This document shows positions 1 to 9,690 of a stretch of 64,000 nucleotides of DNA, piece by piece. A program made the translations under genes and the position numbers. How positions within the stretch are numbered: position 1 is the first letter of the stretch; every line of letters starts with the position of its first letter. The notes beneath the pieces were generated by a model. The model was not told where the DNA came from and did no database searches. It worked only from the letters and a program-made list of their open reading frames with translations. The stretch covers positions 868,001 through 932,000 of the forward strand of contig JAHLMK010000011.1 in NCBI GenBank assembly GCA_019915135.1, in the 5' to 3' direction. Source of the DNA: Strobilurus pachycystidiatus. Lineage: Eukaryota; Basidiomycota; Agaricomycetes; Agaricales; Physalacriaceae.

Positions 1-243
1 GCGATACCTTTTGGAGGATCGTCTGGCACGAATACCTCGCGCGGGAATCCATACGGATACGCCTTGACATCGTCGAATTCTACGGGCAACTCGTTCACCC
101 CCTTCGGCCTCCCCAATCCCATGCATACCAATATACCCGACCAGGCATTATCTGACCCGCAACAAGAACAACATTCGCATCATTACATTCCACGAGCACT
201 GTCGCCCGGCGTCCACAACATAGAACCCACGCGTGCTGGTTAA
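1..243 (+). CDS. 3' end of an unidentified gene (80 codons, cut by left edge)
   Basis: Frame 1 is open from the first base and ends at the TAA at 241-243. The 80 visible residues are rich in Asn, Ser, Gly, Pro and His, with a run ending in ALSPGVHNIEPTRAG. This is the composition of a disordered C-terminal tail, as found on many fungal regulatory proteins. No domain is visible. The A/T-rich, pyrimidine-rich stretch that follows looks like a 3' UTR. The frame could still be accidental, but 80 open codons in low-GC-bias sequence followed by UTR-like sequence favours a real terminal exon. Confidence 0.5.
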   Translation, partial: AIPFGGSSGTNTSRGNPYGYALTSSNSTGNSFTPFGLPNPMHTNIPDQALSDPQQEQHSHHYIPRALSPGVHNIEPTRAG

Positions 244-1120
244 ATGGGTTGCAGCACGCACATTCCCGACACCATCATACGCATCCTCATTTCACACGCA
301 ATCTCAATCCTCGCAATTATCCATCGATGTAACTCTTGATCAACCATCCGCATACTACACTTCAACAACACAAGGTCTCTTGGTTCCGTTTCGCTCTCAT
401 CTGTTTAGGACTGGTAACTTCGTTGTGTGATCCACACTCTTTTTAATATCGCTCGTCTCATCATCTCCTATTCGTTCACAACATCACTGCTATAAATTAT
501 ATATCTGCCATTCACCCCCGTATACTTACTTCCTCCCATATATTCATGTCTCGCTGCAGCATCGACCATATATCTGTTATTGCTCTTTTGTTGTTCTTCT
601 CATTTCGCATCTGTTTATCTAGTCTCTGCGTGGATCATCCCTCGCCATGTATATTATTATGTCCTGCAATTCATAACTTATTGCGCTCACCTCTCATTTG
701 GCAGTCTGACGGCTCATTTGGGATGAGTATCAGTTATTTATTAGAGCTAACATATAACTCGAAGGCTCTCGAAGGGCGAAGATCGGGCCCCAGGCTCTAC
801 AGGTGAACGATTTACACATCGTTGAGCTTGGTTTCGAGACTAGCCTCAGGCGTGATCATGCCACGGTTTGTGCGTGCGCTCCCGTCGTTGGGTACTGTTA
901 CTGTGAATGGCACAAGTGTGGCGGCTAACGGAGAACTTGCTCTTCCACGTGTATCCCACGTGAATGAAGTCCAAACTCAAGGTACACGAACGAGTGAGGA
1001 CAGCATGAAAATGATTGATTTTTCTTCAGCAAGGAAATTTACAGTATAATAGGAAATACAGTCAAAAAGGACATACTAGCAGCTATCGTATCGCTCCAAA
1101 ACTTAATTACAATGTGGGTC
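244..1120. other. intergenic region between two convergent genes
   Basis: This is pyrimidine- and A/T-rich sequence after the stop at 243, up to the 3' end of the caleosin-like gene. It probably holds both 3' UTRs. Short open frames here (for example around 822-1049) show no domain, no splice pattern and no convincing codon use. I see no RNA gene or repeat. Confidence 0.5.
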
Positions 1121-2559
1121 TTACGCCGTGGGGTTCGGTGGGAATGGAGGCTTTTCGTTTGCACCTCGGTTTGGGTCTGCATTCTTGGCATTTTCATGGC
1201 TCTTGAAGATTGTTGGGAGAATGACAGTCTAAGAAGATGTCAGCACGCCATCGCATAGAAGGGTGCTGAATGATACATACGCGCATGATAGTTCCAATTT
1301 GGCCAGCCACAGGACTGGCGGCATCAAAGGCCGGACCAAACGCGTAGGGCCAGGTGGTGCCCCATTCGAAGATGAGCAAGGCAGTGCCGAAGTATGATTT
1401 GCTGGTACATATTAGACGCAATTGACGAGGGAGATCAAAGACGGCGTACATATCCGTCCAATATTCTGACCACTTCTCTCGTTGACGAAGGCCGAAGAAC
1501 GTTTCCACGTCGGTATCGCTGACCCAATCCACACGCTCAAAGCTTCCCCAATTTTTGCCCCATCGAGTTCGAGACAACTTCTCGACGTGGATAGGCATGT
1601 CCGGTGAGAGAGCACTGCCTTGGGGATTCCAACTGTCCGAGGTAGAGTAACTATTCGTAAATTGAGATATATAGAGCGAATTATCGAGAGCAGAGTACTC
1701 TACCTGAAAGTTGTGTGAAGTGCATAGGCCGCAATCTTGGCATGCTTTTCGGGCAATCCAAGGAGAATGAATCCTTTCTGGGTATCAGAAAACTGAAGAA
1801 ATTAGTACGAACTTGGGACTTGAATACTACATGATCAATGCTTACCTTGACTATACCATCAGCGTCTGGATCGAAGAATGTTGGAGGTTTGCCAGCGACG
1901 GCAAGGGCTTCCTTTGTCGCGGCTGCTACTCCTTGGAGGGCTTGAGTAGACAGGCCATTGATCTGGTCGACGCCTTCTCCGAGACCTTCTAGGCCCTCGA
2001 TAGCCTTTAGCCCGTTAGCAATTGGGTCAAAGACAGCTCCAGTAGTAGTGCTAGCAGCCTGAGATACACCGGTAAACGTGAAGAGTTTAAACTCGAGATC
2101 GTAGAGACTGACCGCGACAACGACATCAACTGCCGTTCCTCCTACACTCCCGATGCTTGTTGCGACATTCTTTTGCAAGTCAAGCGTGTTCTTCGATATG
2201 TTGCCCGCGATTTGGAAACCACTGGAGAAGCCTTTGCCGAGAAGATCGGTTCCCTGCTTCCCAGCACCAGCGATGCCTTTGCCGATGCTCCCGAAAGCGG
2301 TTTGAGAGTCAGCTGTGTTATGTTGTGGCGGAGCCTGGGCTTGTGACGGGTGCGTATCCGATGGAGGAGGCACCGAGTCGGGCTGTCCGGTGGCGCCCTG
2401 GTACACTCCCTTCCCAACCGCACCGACACCCTGCCCAACGCCCTTACCAGCTTCACCGACGCCTTGGCCGACGCCTTTGCCGACATCAGCGACGCCCTTC
2501 CCAAGATCGTTCACCCCCTTCCCGAGCGCAGATCCAGCGTCTGATAGATAGGATGTCAT
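1121..2559 (-). CDS. caleosin-like protein with N-terminal GKGV repeats
   Basis: Spliced model on the minus strand: exons 2559-1846, 1792-1704, 1632-1281 and 1228-1121, joining in frame to 420 aa. A 54-nt in-frame stretch in exon 1 (about 2130-2077, GTCAGT...CTCAG) may be a further intron. Residues 1-60 are tandem 7- and 11-residue repeats built on GKGV/GQGV, followed by a Pro/Gln linker. The C-terminal half has an EF-hand-like loop (DPDADGIVKFSD), then MPIHVEKLSRTRWGKNWGSF, which lines up with the caleosin block VKNIHRAKHGSDTG. Caleosins are Ca2+-binding lipid-droplet or membrane proteins, often haem peroxygenases. The histidines of that block are absent here, so peroxygenase activity is doubtful. 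The repeats could form an amphipathic membrane- or droplet-binding helix (inference). The small repeat gene at 3022 is transcribed divergently from the same intergenic region. Confidence 0.6.
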
Positions 2560-3021
2560 GATGGTCTGTTTGTTTCGAGCTCCAACCTGTCGCCTCGAGT
2601 GTTAAATAGCAGTTCCCGGATACGATGCAACTTGGTTGAGTGGTGACGTAGGTGGTACCAATTCAAAGGTATGCAGCTGACGTTTCTCCACCGTTGGTGC
2701 GTTGTCATGAGGATTCCAAAGGCGAGGATGATGTCGCTTTAGAGCCCGCGAGAAAGACTGGATGCGCAGCTCACGGCAGCAGCCTACACCTGGCAGCCTG
2801 TGCTAAGTACAGAGCAGTGGCCACCCATCAGCTGGAGTCCGTTTGCCGAGACTCCGAGTCCATGCTCGTTCAGACCTTCGCAGATAGCGGTGTATTGGAG
2901 CAGACTCGTCATAGCCATTCCGCGGTCCACCGACGTCAGAGCTCTCTAAGCCAGTTCACAGAGATATAAGGAGCTGCCTGGGTCTTGAGATGAGGCCATA
3001 ACAACAAGGAAACCACGCATA
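2560..3021. promoter_or_regulatory. shared divergent promoter region of the two GKGV-repeat genes
   Basis: These 462 bp separate two divergent start codons (2559 minus, 3022 plus). A TATA-like ATATAAG lies at about 2963-2969, some 55 bp upstream of the plus-strand start. A/T-rich TTAAATAG near 2600 may serve the minus-strand gene. Joint regulation is inferred from the arrangement and from the similarity of the encoded repeats. Confidence 0.4.
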
Positions 3022-3441
3022 ATGTCGAACATCCAAGATAATGTTGGAAAGACCGTCTCTGGCACAGGAAAAGCTGTCGCTGATGTCGGAACTGGAGTCG
3101 GTCAGGGTGTGTACAGCGTCGCAGCGGGTACGGGACAAGGCGTCTACAATCTGGGCGCAGGCCTTACCACCGGGGTGGGAAACATCGGGGGAGGACTTGG
3201 GAGGGCCATTGGAGGTCACGGTGTGGGCAACGTCGGTGAAGGTCTCGGTAAAGGTGTTCAAGACGTAACATCCGGTGTTGGCCTCGGTGTGAGTAGCGTT
3301 GGGAACGGCATTACCGAAGGAGGACAAGCCATTGGACGTGGTGTCAGTAACGCGACAAGTGGCAACTCAAGGTGCGTGATCAACTACGATCGCGATCGAC
3401 TCAAACTTACAACCCTTCTCAGCTCTGGTTGGAAGAGATAG
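3022..3441 (+). CDS. small Gly/Val-rich amphipathic repeat protein
   Basis: Two exons, 3022-3371 and 3423-3441, join across a 51-nt GT...AG intron to give 122 aa. The second exon encodes only the last residues, ending SGWKR. The whole protein is built of imperfect repeats such as GTGVGQGV, GLGKGV and GRGVSN, usually 7 or 11 residues apart. No signal peptide or hydrophobic membrane span is present. The repeats strongly resemble the N-terminus of the divergent caleosin-like gene, so the two probably share ancestry through that segment. A role in coating lipid droplets or membranes, as for perilipin-type 11-mer repeats, is inference. I know no named family for it. Confidence 0.65.
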   Translation: MSNIQDNVGKTVSGTGKAVADVGTGVGQGVYSVAAGTGQGVYNLGAGLTTGVGNIGGGLGRAIGGHGVGNVGEGLGKGVQDVTSGVGLGVSSVGNGITEGGQAIGRGVSNATSGNSRCVINYDRDRLKLTTLLSSGWKR

Positions 3442-3797
3442 AGACGCCTGATCATGAGAGGCCCTTCGCCGCGTCAAACTCGACCTCTGGTGATTGTGAT
3501 TGTAATTGTGACTATTGCAAAAGTCGTAATGGTTCGAGGAGAGCATGTCAATTGAAATGGAAATAAGGTGCTACATTCAGTCATGAGGGAAACACAAACA
3601 AGAGTCATACTACATGATGAGGTTCGGGTGTAAGTAAATATGTGTAGGTTATGATGGGTTGCAAGTAAACAGAGGAGACGGTGGAGTCCAGTGTGCGAAC
3701 AAGAAAAAGCGTAAAGCGAAAGCATATGCAGTAAGTAGTGAATATGTTGTGATAGTGAGATTGTAAGTAACGGAAATCAAGCCTAAAGATGAGTCAT

Positions 3798-6164
3798 TCA
3801 ATAATAGACAGTCCCCTGCGGGATGGCATTAGGATCCTGAGGATACATCTCGTACTGCGGCATCTGGGACATATCCATGTACGGCATGTATCCGCCATAC
3901 GCATCAGGATAGTAGTACTGCCCATACGGCGCGTACATCATCCCTTGGGCGGCTGCATCTGTCTCGCTAGAAGAATACGATGCCTGGTCATTCGACTGTG
4001 GCGCCTCACTACCCGACTTGGTAGGTTCAAAGGCAGCGGCCGTGGATCTTAACCCCGACGAGGTCCGAGAAACAGCGGGTTTCGTCGGCGAACCAGACTC
4101 GCCAGGCGCCCTGATCTCTATCCGTGAGGGCTGAGGGAAGGAAAATATTGGCATGCCCGTCGAGGGATCAATGAAGCTCATGGGAGGAGTTGGCGCGGGA
4201 ACGAACTCGCCAGAGGCAGTGGAATGGTGATGCATATGTCCGGGAACGAATGTTGGCGGCATCATGCGATGGTGAGGGTTGTAAACAGGCGGTGCAGGCG
4301 CTTGCATGTACACGGGACGGCCGGTAGCAACCTCGAATGTCATCCCCATGGGATTCATAGCGATACCTGGCGGCAGAGCGACATTGTACGAATACGGTGA
4401 CATGTACGGCGAAGGCTGAGCTGGTGGTGTAAATGTGGTCTGCAGGGGTGGTAGGGAAGGTCGTGGATCACTCGTAGACGAGGAAGGTTGGGACTCCTCT
4501 GCAGTGGGTGGATTGCGCAATACTGCTTCCTCGGTTTGCGCCCATCGAGTCTGATCGCTGTCTGCTGGGACAGATAGCTGCTCGAGCTTCTGTTGAACGA
4601 CGACAGATGGCGTAGCTTGCGAAATAGATGCCCGATGTGTGGATGCCGAGGGCTCTGGAAGTGGAATTGGCTTAGCCACCACCAACGAAGGTCGCACAGT
4701 GAACACCTCGTCGATTGTAGGCTCCTCAGCTTTGATCACATTATCTTGCACCTTCGCCCTGGCAGCAGCTTGGCTCGTCGCTGCAGAAGAAGGCAATTTG
4801 ACCACAGCAGAGAGATCACTATAATCCGAACCAGCGACGCTCACTGCCGAAGTTGCAGTGGGATTGGAGACCGGAAGCTGCCGCGTGGTTTTGAGGGGGG
4901 ATCGTATGACCAGAGGAAGACTGCCCGGGAGTTTGACGCGGTATCCTGCACCACGACCACGGCGTGCACGCATACTGGAATCGGTGTATAGGAAACCCTC
5001 GTGCTGCTTGGTCCACGACAGTTCGGGCTTCATTGGGTACCAGATTCGGCCGGAGGGGAGTGTGCTAGGGATACTACGGGCAGGTGAGCCCACGAACCCA
5101 CCGCGTGCAAATCCACCCCGACCGCGCATGGGAGCCATGCCGCGACCACGATAGCCGAGCCCACCGCGCACCAACCGTTGCTGTTCGTGGCTATCATCCA
5201 CCTTCCTCAGCTCCTCGAATCCATCGTGAGTCCATTCCTTCTCTACGGGTGGTGGAGAGGGTGGAAAAGAGCGACTACCAGTTGCTTTGTCACCCTGAAG
5301 AGGAGACGTGTTCCTGCCCCCCACGAGTCCACCCCGACCACGCATGCCGAACATTCCTCGACCGCGACCACGCCCTTGCCAACGGCCACGCCACCAGCCA
5401 CTGAGACTCCTCAAATCCTTGTCCAGCAGACGGTCATCGTGACCCCAGAACTCTCCAACGGTGGGCACATAGGACGGATCTGACTCGAGTCGAGTCTGAT
5501 AGGCTTGGCGAGCACTTTGGCCGGGTGGTCTCCTGACGAAGTTATTCTGGAGTCTGGGCTGCGGTTGCGAGGGCAGTGCGTGCGGGTGCGGCAGATCTGT
5601 GGCGGACTGAGCTGGCTCCTCTTCGTGCTCTTCGTTGACAGAGAGCGGAGGAGATGGCAGCGACGTGGCAGGTTTGACCTTTTGGACCGGTTTCTTGGCT
5701 TTCTTCGCACGCAGATTGGGTTTGGCGGCGAGCGATTGATCGGTGAGGTCCGAGAAATCGATCACGGGGAGGTCGGTGGCGCCGTTGAGGGTCTCGTCGG
5801 CGACCATTTCGGACCAGCTGCCCGCCGCCGACGCAAAGAAGGACGAGTCGTGACGAGCAGACTGGCCATTGGTCTGAGTGGTGGTGGCACTCTGGCTCTT
5901 GTTGGGCGTGAGCACGCGGGCACGTCTCTCAGACGTTGGCTCCGTTTCCGCCTCGGACGACGTGGAGGCGTACGAGTCGTCATCCGATTCCGAGTCAGTC
6001 CCAACCTCCCTCTCAATCTCGTCGTCACTGTCCAGCCCATGCGCAGCCCGACCTCTCCTTCTGACCACCCTCTTCTTCTTGACCTGCGCATTTCCCGATG
6101 GTTTTACAGCATTGGCCTTTGAAAGAGATGGTCCAGAGACAGAAGGAATGGTAGAAACGGGCAT
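3798..6164 (-). CDS. Barentsz/CASC3 (Btz-domain) exon-junction-complex protein
   Basis: One uninterrupted frame of 788 aa. The start is the ATG at 6164 (MPVSTIPSVSG); the frame extends upstream but has no ATG there. The N-terminus has a KKKRVVRRRGRAAHG basic patch and an acidic stretch. The middle carries the Btz core, YVPTVGEFWGHDDR, followed by a Trp/Arg segment and RGG-type repeats (GRGRGRGMFGMRGRGG). The C-terminal half is Pro/Ser/Tyr-rich and ends in many YGQYYYP-like motifs. In animals the Btz domain clamps eIF4A3 and RNA in the exon junction complex, linking splicing to mRNA localisation and nonsense-mediated decay. The fungal protein probably does the same. The stop is the TAA at 3800-3798. 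The absence of introns in such a long coding sequence is unusual for this window. Confidence 0.8.
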   Translation of the reverse strand: MPVSTIPSVSGPSLSKANAVKPSGNAQVKKKRVVRRRGRAAHGLDSDDEIEREVGTDSESDDDSYASTSSEAETEPTSERRARVLTPNKSQSATTTQTNGQSARHDSSFFASAAGSWSEMVADETLNGATDLPVIDFSDLTDQSLAAKPNLRAKKAKKPVQKVKPATSLPSPPLSVNEEHEEEPAQSATDLPHPHALPSQPQPRLQNNFVRRPPGQSARQAYQTRLESDPSYVPTVGEFWGHDDRLLDKDLRSLSGWWRGRWQGRGRGRGMFGMRGRGGLVGGRNTSPLQGDKATGSRSFPPSPPPVEKEWTHDGFEELRKVDDSHEQQRLVRGGLGYRGRGMAPMRGRGGFARGGFVGSPARSIPSTLPSGRIWYPMKPELSWTKQHEGFLYTDSSMRARRGRGAGYRVKLPGSLPLVIRSPLKTTRQLPVSNPTATSAVSVAGSDYSDLSAVVKLPSSAATSQAAARAKVQDNVIKAEEPTIDEVFTVRPSLVVAKPIPLPEPSASTHRASISQATPSVVVQQKLEQLSVPADSDQTRWAQTEEAVLRNPPTAEESQPSSSTSDPRPSLPPLQTTFTPPAQPSPYMSPYSYNVALPPGIAMNPMGMTFEVATGRPVYMQAPAPPVYNPHHRMMPPTFVPGHMHHHSTASGEFVPAPTPPMSFIDPSTGMPIFSFPQPSRIEIRAPGESGSPTKPAVSRTSSGLRSTAAAFEPTKSGSEAPQSNDQASYSSSETDAAAQGMMYAPYGQYYYPDAYGGYMPYMDMSQMPQYEMYPQDPNAIPQGTVYY

Positions 6165-6594
6165 ATTTAGCTGCAGACAGTCAGCACACCGGATAAAGAT
6201 GGGGGAAAAGATTGGCCAACCTGGTTTGGCAAAGTGCAAAAAGGAGGCGATTATCTGGTGTAAAATGGAAAGACTAGTAGAGATTGTTTCGTAGAGCGAT
6301 TAAGATGCAGAAAGAGCGGGGCAAAGCGAGAAGATAAGTCGGTTTTCGGGGTGTGGTTGATGGTAGAGTTGCACTTGCACCTGGTGGTGACTGAAAGAGC
6401 GACAAAAGCGGTGTTTGCCGAACTCTTGATCACTTTTGTTGAGTCATCACTTCGACTCATCAGTCAGCCCGAAGGCTCCGAGGGCGAAGGTTGGTGAAGT
6501 CAATATAGTTATTCTCGATGCATATTGTATCCAGCATTTCTGGCAGATAAGCAGAAGCTGAACCTTGAGTCCAATACGCTTCATGTACTGTACC
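6165..6594. other. 5' flank of the Btz gene and 3' flank of the epoxide hydrolase gene
   Basis: These 430 bp lie between two minus-strand genes. They hold the Btz 5' leader (possibly with a leader intron ending just before the ATG, AG at about 6170) and the downstream end of the hydrolase transcript. I see no other gene. Confidence 0.4.
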
Positions 6595-7923
6595 TCACAG
6601 CTTTACAGTCTTTACTCCGTCATTCCTCGGCTGGATTGACAACGACTCCAACCATTTCAGTACCTGCTGCGTCACCTCCTCCTTCGCCTCAATCTGTATG
6701 AAGTGCCCCTTGTCTTCCAACGCGATATCCTGCAGACGCGCTATGAATTTGTGGGCATTGGACACCACACTGGGGACCGTCGTCGGGTCCCGAGTCCCCC
6801 ATATGAACAGGACTGGCAAGTCATCGCGTAGATGGGAGGGCAATGCCGCTACTATGTCGAAATGAGCATGACGTCTTGAAGACCAAGACACGACTCACCC
6901 TTCTCCTCGTCGTGCCGAAGCTTATAGGTTCGGTAATAATTCAAAGGCCCGGTCATCCCTTTCTTCATTTCGGAATGGTAGTATCTGAACTCCTGAGGTG
7001 GGATAAGAGTCTGGCTTCCGCGGAATGACACTGTCTTTCTCCTCACCTCCGCTGTCAAAATCAATGGAACCTTGTCGAGCTCTTCGAGGTTGATTTGGGC
7101 CCACCTCTCCGGCTCAAAGAATTTGACCCCTGGATTCGTCCCCGGAACACACCAGACCATCTTCAAAACGGCCGGTAACTATAGCCATGTAAGTTGGTGT
7201 TCTGAAACAAACATGAATGACACTATTACAAGTTGTTCGACTCTGCTCGTAAATTGTGGATCGTTGAAATATGCTTGATATCTGAGCTTTGGAACCTTCT
7301 TCGCGATCTCTTCGACGGGGATGTATTCAGGCGATGGAGGCGTGAACGGTACGGACATGCTACAGGTGACATTACTTGAGTAATAGCATTGGTTGCAAGA
7401 CAGAAAAAAGCAGACATCACCAAGGAAGATAGCCGCTCCGGATGCCAGAGAGCGAAGCGAGCTGCAGTCCATGCACCCCAATCGTGACCAATAACCACCT
7501 GATGGACATTGTCAACTCTCCACGTTCAATGCAGCGAGGAATAACTGACAGGTTTGTCTATGCCCAGAAAATCTAGGAGCGCCAACAAGTCGGCACAGAG
7601 TTTCTTAGTAGTATATGCCGCTGGAGACTCGGGCTTGTCCGTTCCGCCATACCCTAACATGTTCGGCGCGATTACACGATAGCCCTTTCGAACCCAAGGT
7701 CCAATTTGGTAGCGCCAGCCATACCTGACCGTTCAGATTATAAGCTCTTCACCAACAAGCAATGGACCTAAGCTCGCCAGAGATCCGGAAACCCATGAAT
7801 ACACAGCAGAGTGGGCGTGTGCTCATTGTAATGGGCTGGTATTTGGTCGACGAACTGGTATTCCCGGCCAGTGGAGAGAGCCACCTTCCTCAGACAGAAG
7901 CTGCGGGGATCATTGGGATCCAT
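6595..7923 (-). CDS. alpha/beta-hydrolase, soluble epoxide hydrolase type
   Basis: Six exons on the minus strand: 7923-7778, 7724-7550, 7498-7416, 7359-7230, 7178-6899 and 6851-6595, encoding 356 aa. Family marks in order: oxyanion-hole motif HGFPDLWYGWRYQIGPW (about residues 43-59); VIAPNMLGYGGTDKP; nucleophile elbow VIGHDWGAWTA with the catalytic Asp in HDWG; cap-domain segment VPFTPPSPEYIPVEE; LFIWGTRDPTTVP with the acid residue; and a C-terminal EDKGHFIQIEAKEEV with the catalytic His. Such enzymes hydrolyse epoxides to diols, for detoxification or lipid and secondary metabolism. Intron 1 must begin with GC (7777-7776) to yield DLWYGW; no GT donor gives the conserved sequence. Length and motif order are complete, so the gene looks functional. 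Confidence 0.85.
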
Positions 7924-8037
7924 GGTCGTGGCCGAGAAGCAAGAGGCTATTAGCTAAGGCCAACGCTGGGCCAACGCAAGGCCAACATGGCATGGTACCG
8001 GTGATCAACTGATGTGGATTCAGAACAGCTGACGGCG

Positions 8038-8125
8038 ATCACCTCTATATAATCCAAATTTTTCCCTCCCTCTCTCAAAAAAAAATTTGGTATATTGGTC
8101 TGACTAGGGAGACTAATCACCTCTA
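8038..8125. repeat. small inverted repeat framed by 10-bp direct repeats
   Basis: CCAAATTTTT at 8054-8063 pairs perfectly with AAAAATTTGG at 8081-8090, leaving a 17-nt pyrimidine/A loop. The copies of ATCACCTCTA at 8038-8047 and 8116-8125 flank the hairpin directly. Just upstream, GGCCAAC recurs three times between about 7955 and 7990. The block sits between the divergent hydrolase (start 7923) and Rrn9-like (start 8211) genes. It may be a tiny insertion scar or part of the shared promoter. Confidence 0.4.
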
Positions 8126-8210
8126 CTGTTTTGAGCATTGACGTCCATCACATGTACTTTTCTACTCGCGGTCTGTCTTCACTCTCTGACCTCTGTCTCT
8201 CAGATCAGAA

Positions 8211-9370
8211 ATGGAAAAATCAAAGGGAAAAGGGAAGGCGTCCGTAAAGCGCATCGCGCCGGAACTGCACTCTGAGTTGACAGAATACAACTCTTTGCTA
8301 CGTGCGCTGCGGACGACGAGCACAATGGACATGACGAAGCACCTGTCTCAGCACTACCAAGGGAATACGCGGACAGACTACTATCTGGAACCGATTTCTC
8401 GCAGAGAAGACCACTATCTCGAGCGCTTATCCACCCCCGAGGACAGCGAGGACGATCATTCGCCCGTATCTAGCCGCGCGAGCTCACCTGCGGCGGGCCC
8501 GAGCACCAGCCCACACACGCCTCGCCAAATAAAGAAGAGACACCGCTCTCGCTCTCCTCTACCACCAACATCTTCCCCAGAGAGGAAGAAGCAGAAACAA
8601 AGAGCTGCGTGGACGAAATGGCCTCTCTTGCTGAACGACGTGCCAAAGCCGCAGTGGACGTTACACGACGAGATCGTGGCAATGTCGTCCATCATTGAGG
8701 AGCGCGATGAGGATGAGGACGAGCCGGATTATCTCCCCAATGTCTCCCTTGCCGCTTCCTCTTTCTTGGAATCCCTTTTGGCTGTCATCGCTGTCTACAC
8801 TCCTGCCCGTGCGGACAGTCTACAGAATCGGCTCAATCCCGTCGACTGGAAATACGTGATCAGCGTAATGACTAGCGAAAAGAACATGGCTCCGACGTAC
8901 ATACCATCCTTCCTTTCTTACTTGTTTTACACTGATCTCACTTAGTGTTCTTGAGAATGCAGAACGCCGTCTACAAGCTATGTACGGCGGTACCGAGACT
9001 CTTCGTAATTCTTTTCCTCGGCACACCTATTCATCTTATTGAGTAACACTTCCTAGCTGTGAGCGAGCGCCTACAATCAACTGTCTCGGCGCGAGATGTC
9101 TTGGACCAGGCTTTTGCGCAATACGAAGGCACTACTGCCGATGTTCTTGCTCTACCCGACGGTGAACCGCCTGCTCACAAGGAGAAGCGCAAGCCGGTAC
9201 GCAGAAATAAACCAGAGGGTATGCCCCGCCGCCCCTACGGCCCTAGAAAAGGTTTCAAAATCAAGCGCAATTTCAAGAACAGGTAAGCGCTACCCAGCGA
9301 ACTCAGAATATATCACTGGAATCATTTTAGGCCTCCTGCAACAGACTTCCATTCAGATCAAGCGACATAA
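8211..9370 (+). CDS. probable Rrn9-domain protein (Pol I upstream activation factor type)
   Basis: Four-exon model: 8211-8896, 8946-9004, 9057-9282 and 9331-9370, giving 336 aa. The N-terminal segment LLRALRTTSTMDMTKHLSQH resembles the start of the Rrn9 domain, and WTKWPLLLNDVPKPQW follows a basic Ser/Pro-rich linker. The C-terminus is strongly basic (KRKPVRRNKPEG, GPRKGFKIKRNFKNR), suiting a nucleic-acid-binding nuclear protein. Yeast Rrn9 belongs to the upstream activation factor that recruits RNA polymerase I to rDNA. The identification is from memory of the family pattern and is moderate. The third exon ends in AG/GTAAGC, so reading through would stop at 9286; splicing adds PPATDFHSDQAT. 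The start is the first ATG after a short leader. Confidence 0.6.
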
Positions 9371-9690
9371 GCAGTATACAAATTATCCTTTGCCAGTGTA
9401 TCGCAAAGGCAGCTCAATGCTGGGACACATACTGCTGTACAGGCCTCAATCAGCCAATGTCGATTCTTCTTGTTCAGCTAGAAGCTATCCTACGCTACTT
9501 AGTCCCTTAGAAGACATCTTTTACATGGCTACGACGACCGCAACACCTTTCTTCGATGAACACCTTATGAATGTTGACAATTGCCAGTGATATTGGTTCG
9601 CACCTGAGCGATATTCGTTTGAGTACTTGGGTTGGCATAACTTATATAGCTTTGTATGACTGGCAACTTGAACTGACAGATAGTCGGCAT

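Noticed and set aside
822..1049. 75-codon plus-strand frame
   Set aside because: It has no ATG context, domain or splice pattern and lies in a convergent 3' flank.
2157..2561. Long plus-strand frames opposite the GKGV-repeat exon
   Set aside because: They arise from the GC-rich repeat codons of the minus-strand gene and show only repetitive Pro/Thr/Ala content.
5505..6122. 205-codon plus-strand frame opposite the Btz gene
   Set aside because: It is antisense to clearly coding sequence, Arg/Gly-rich and without domain.
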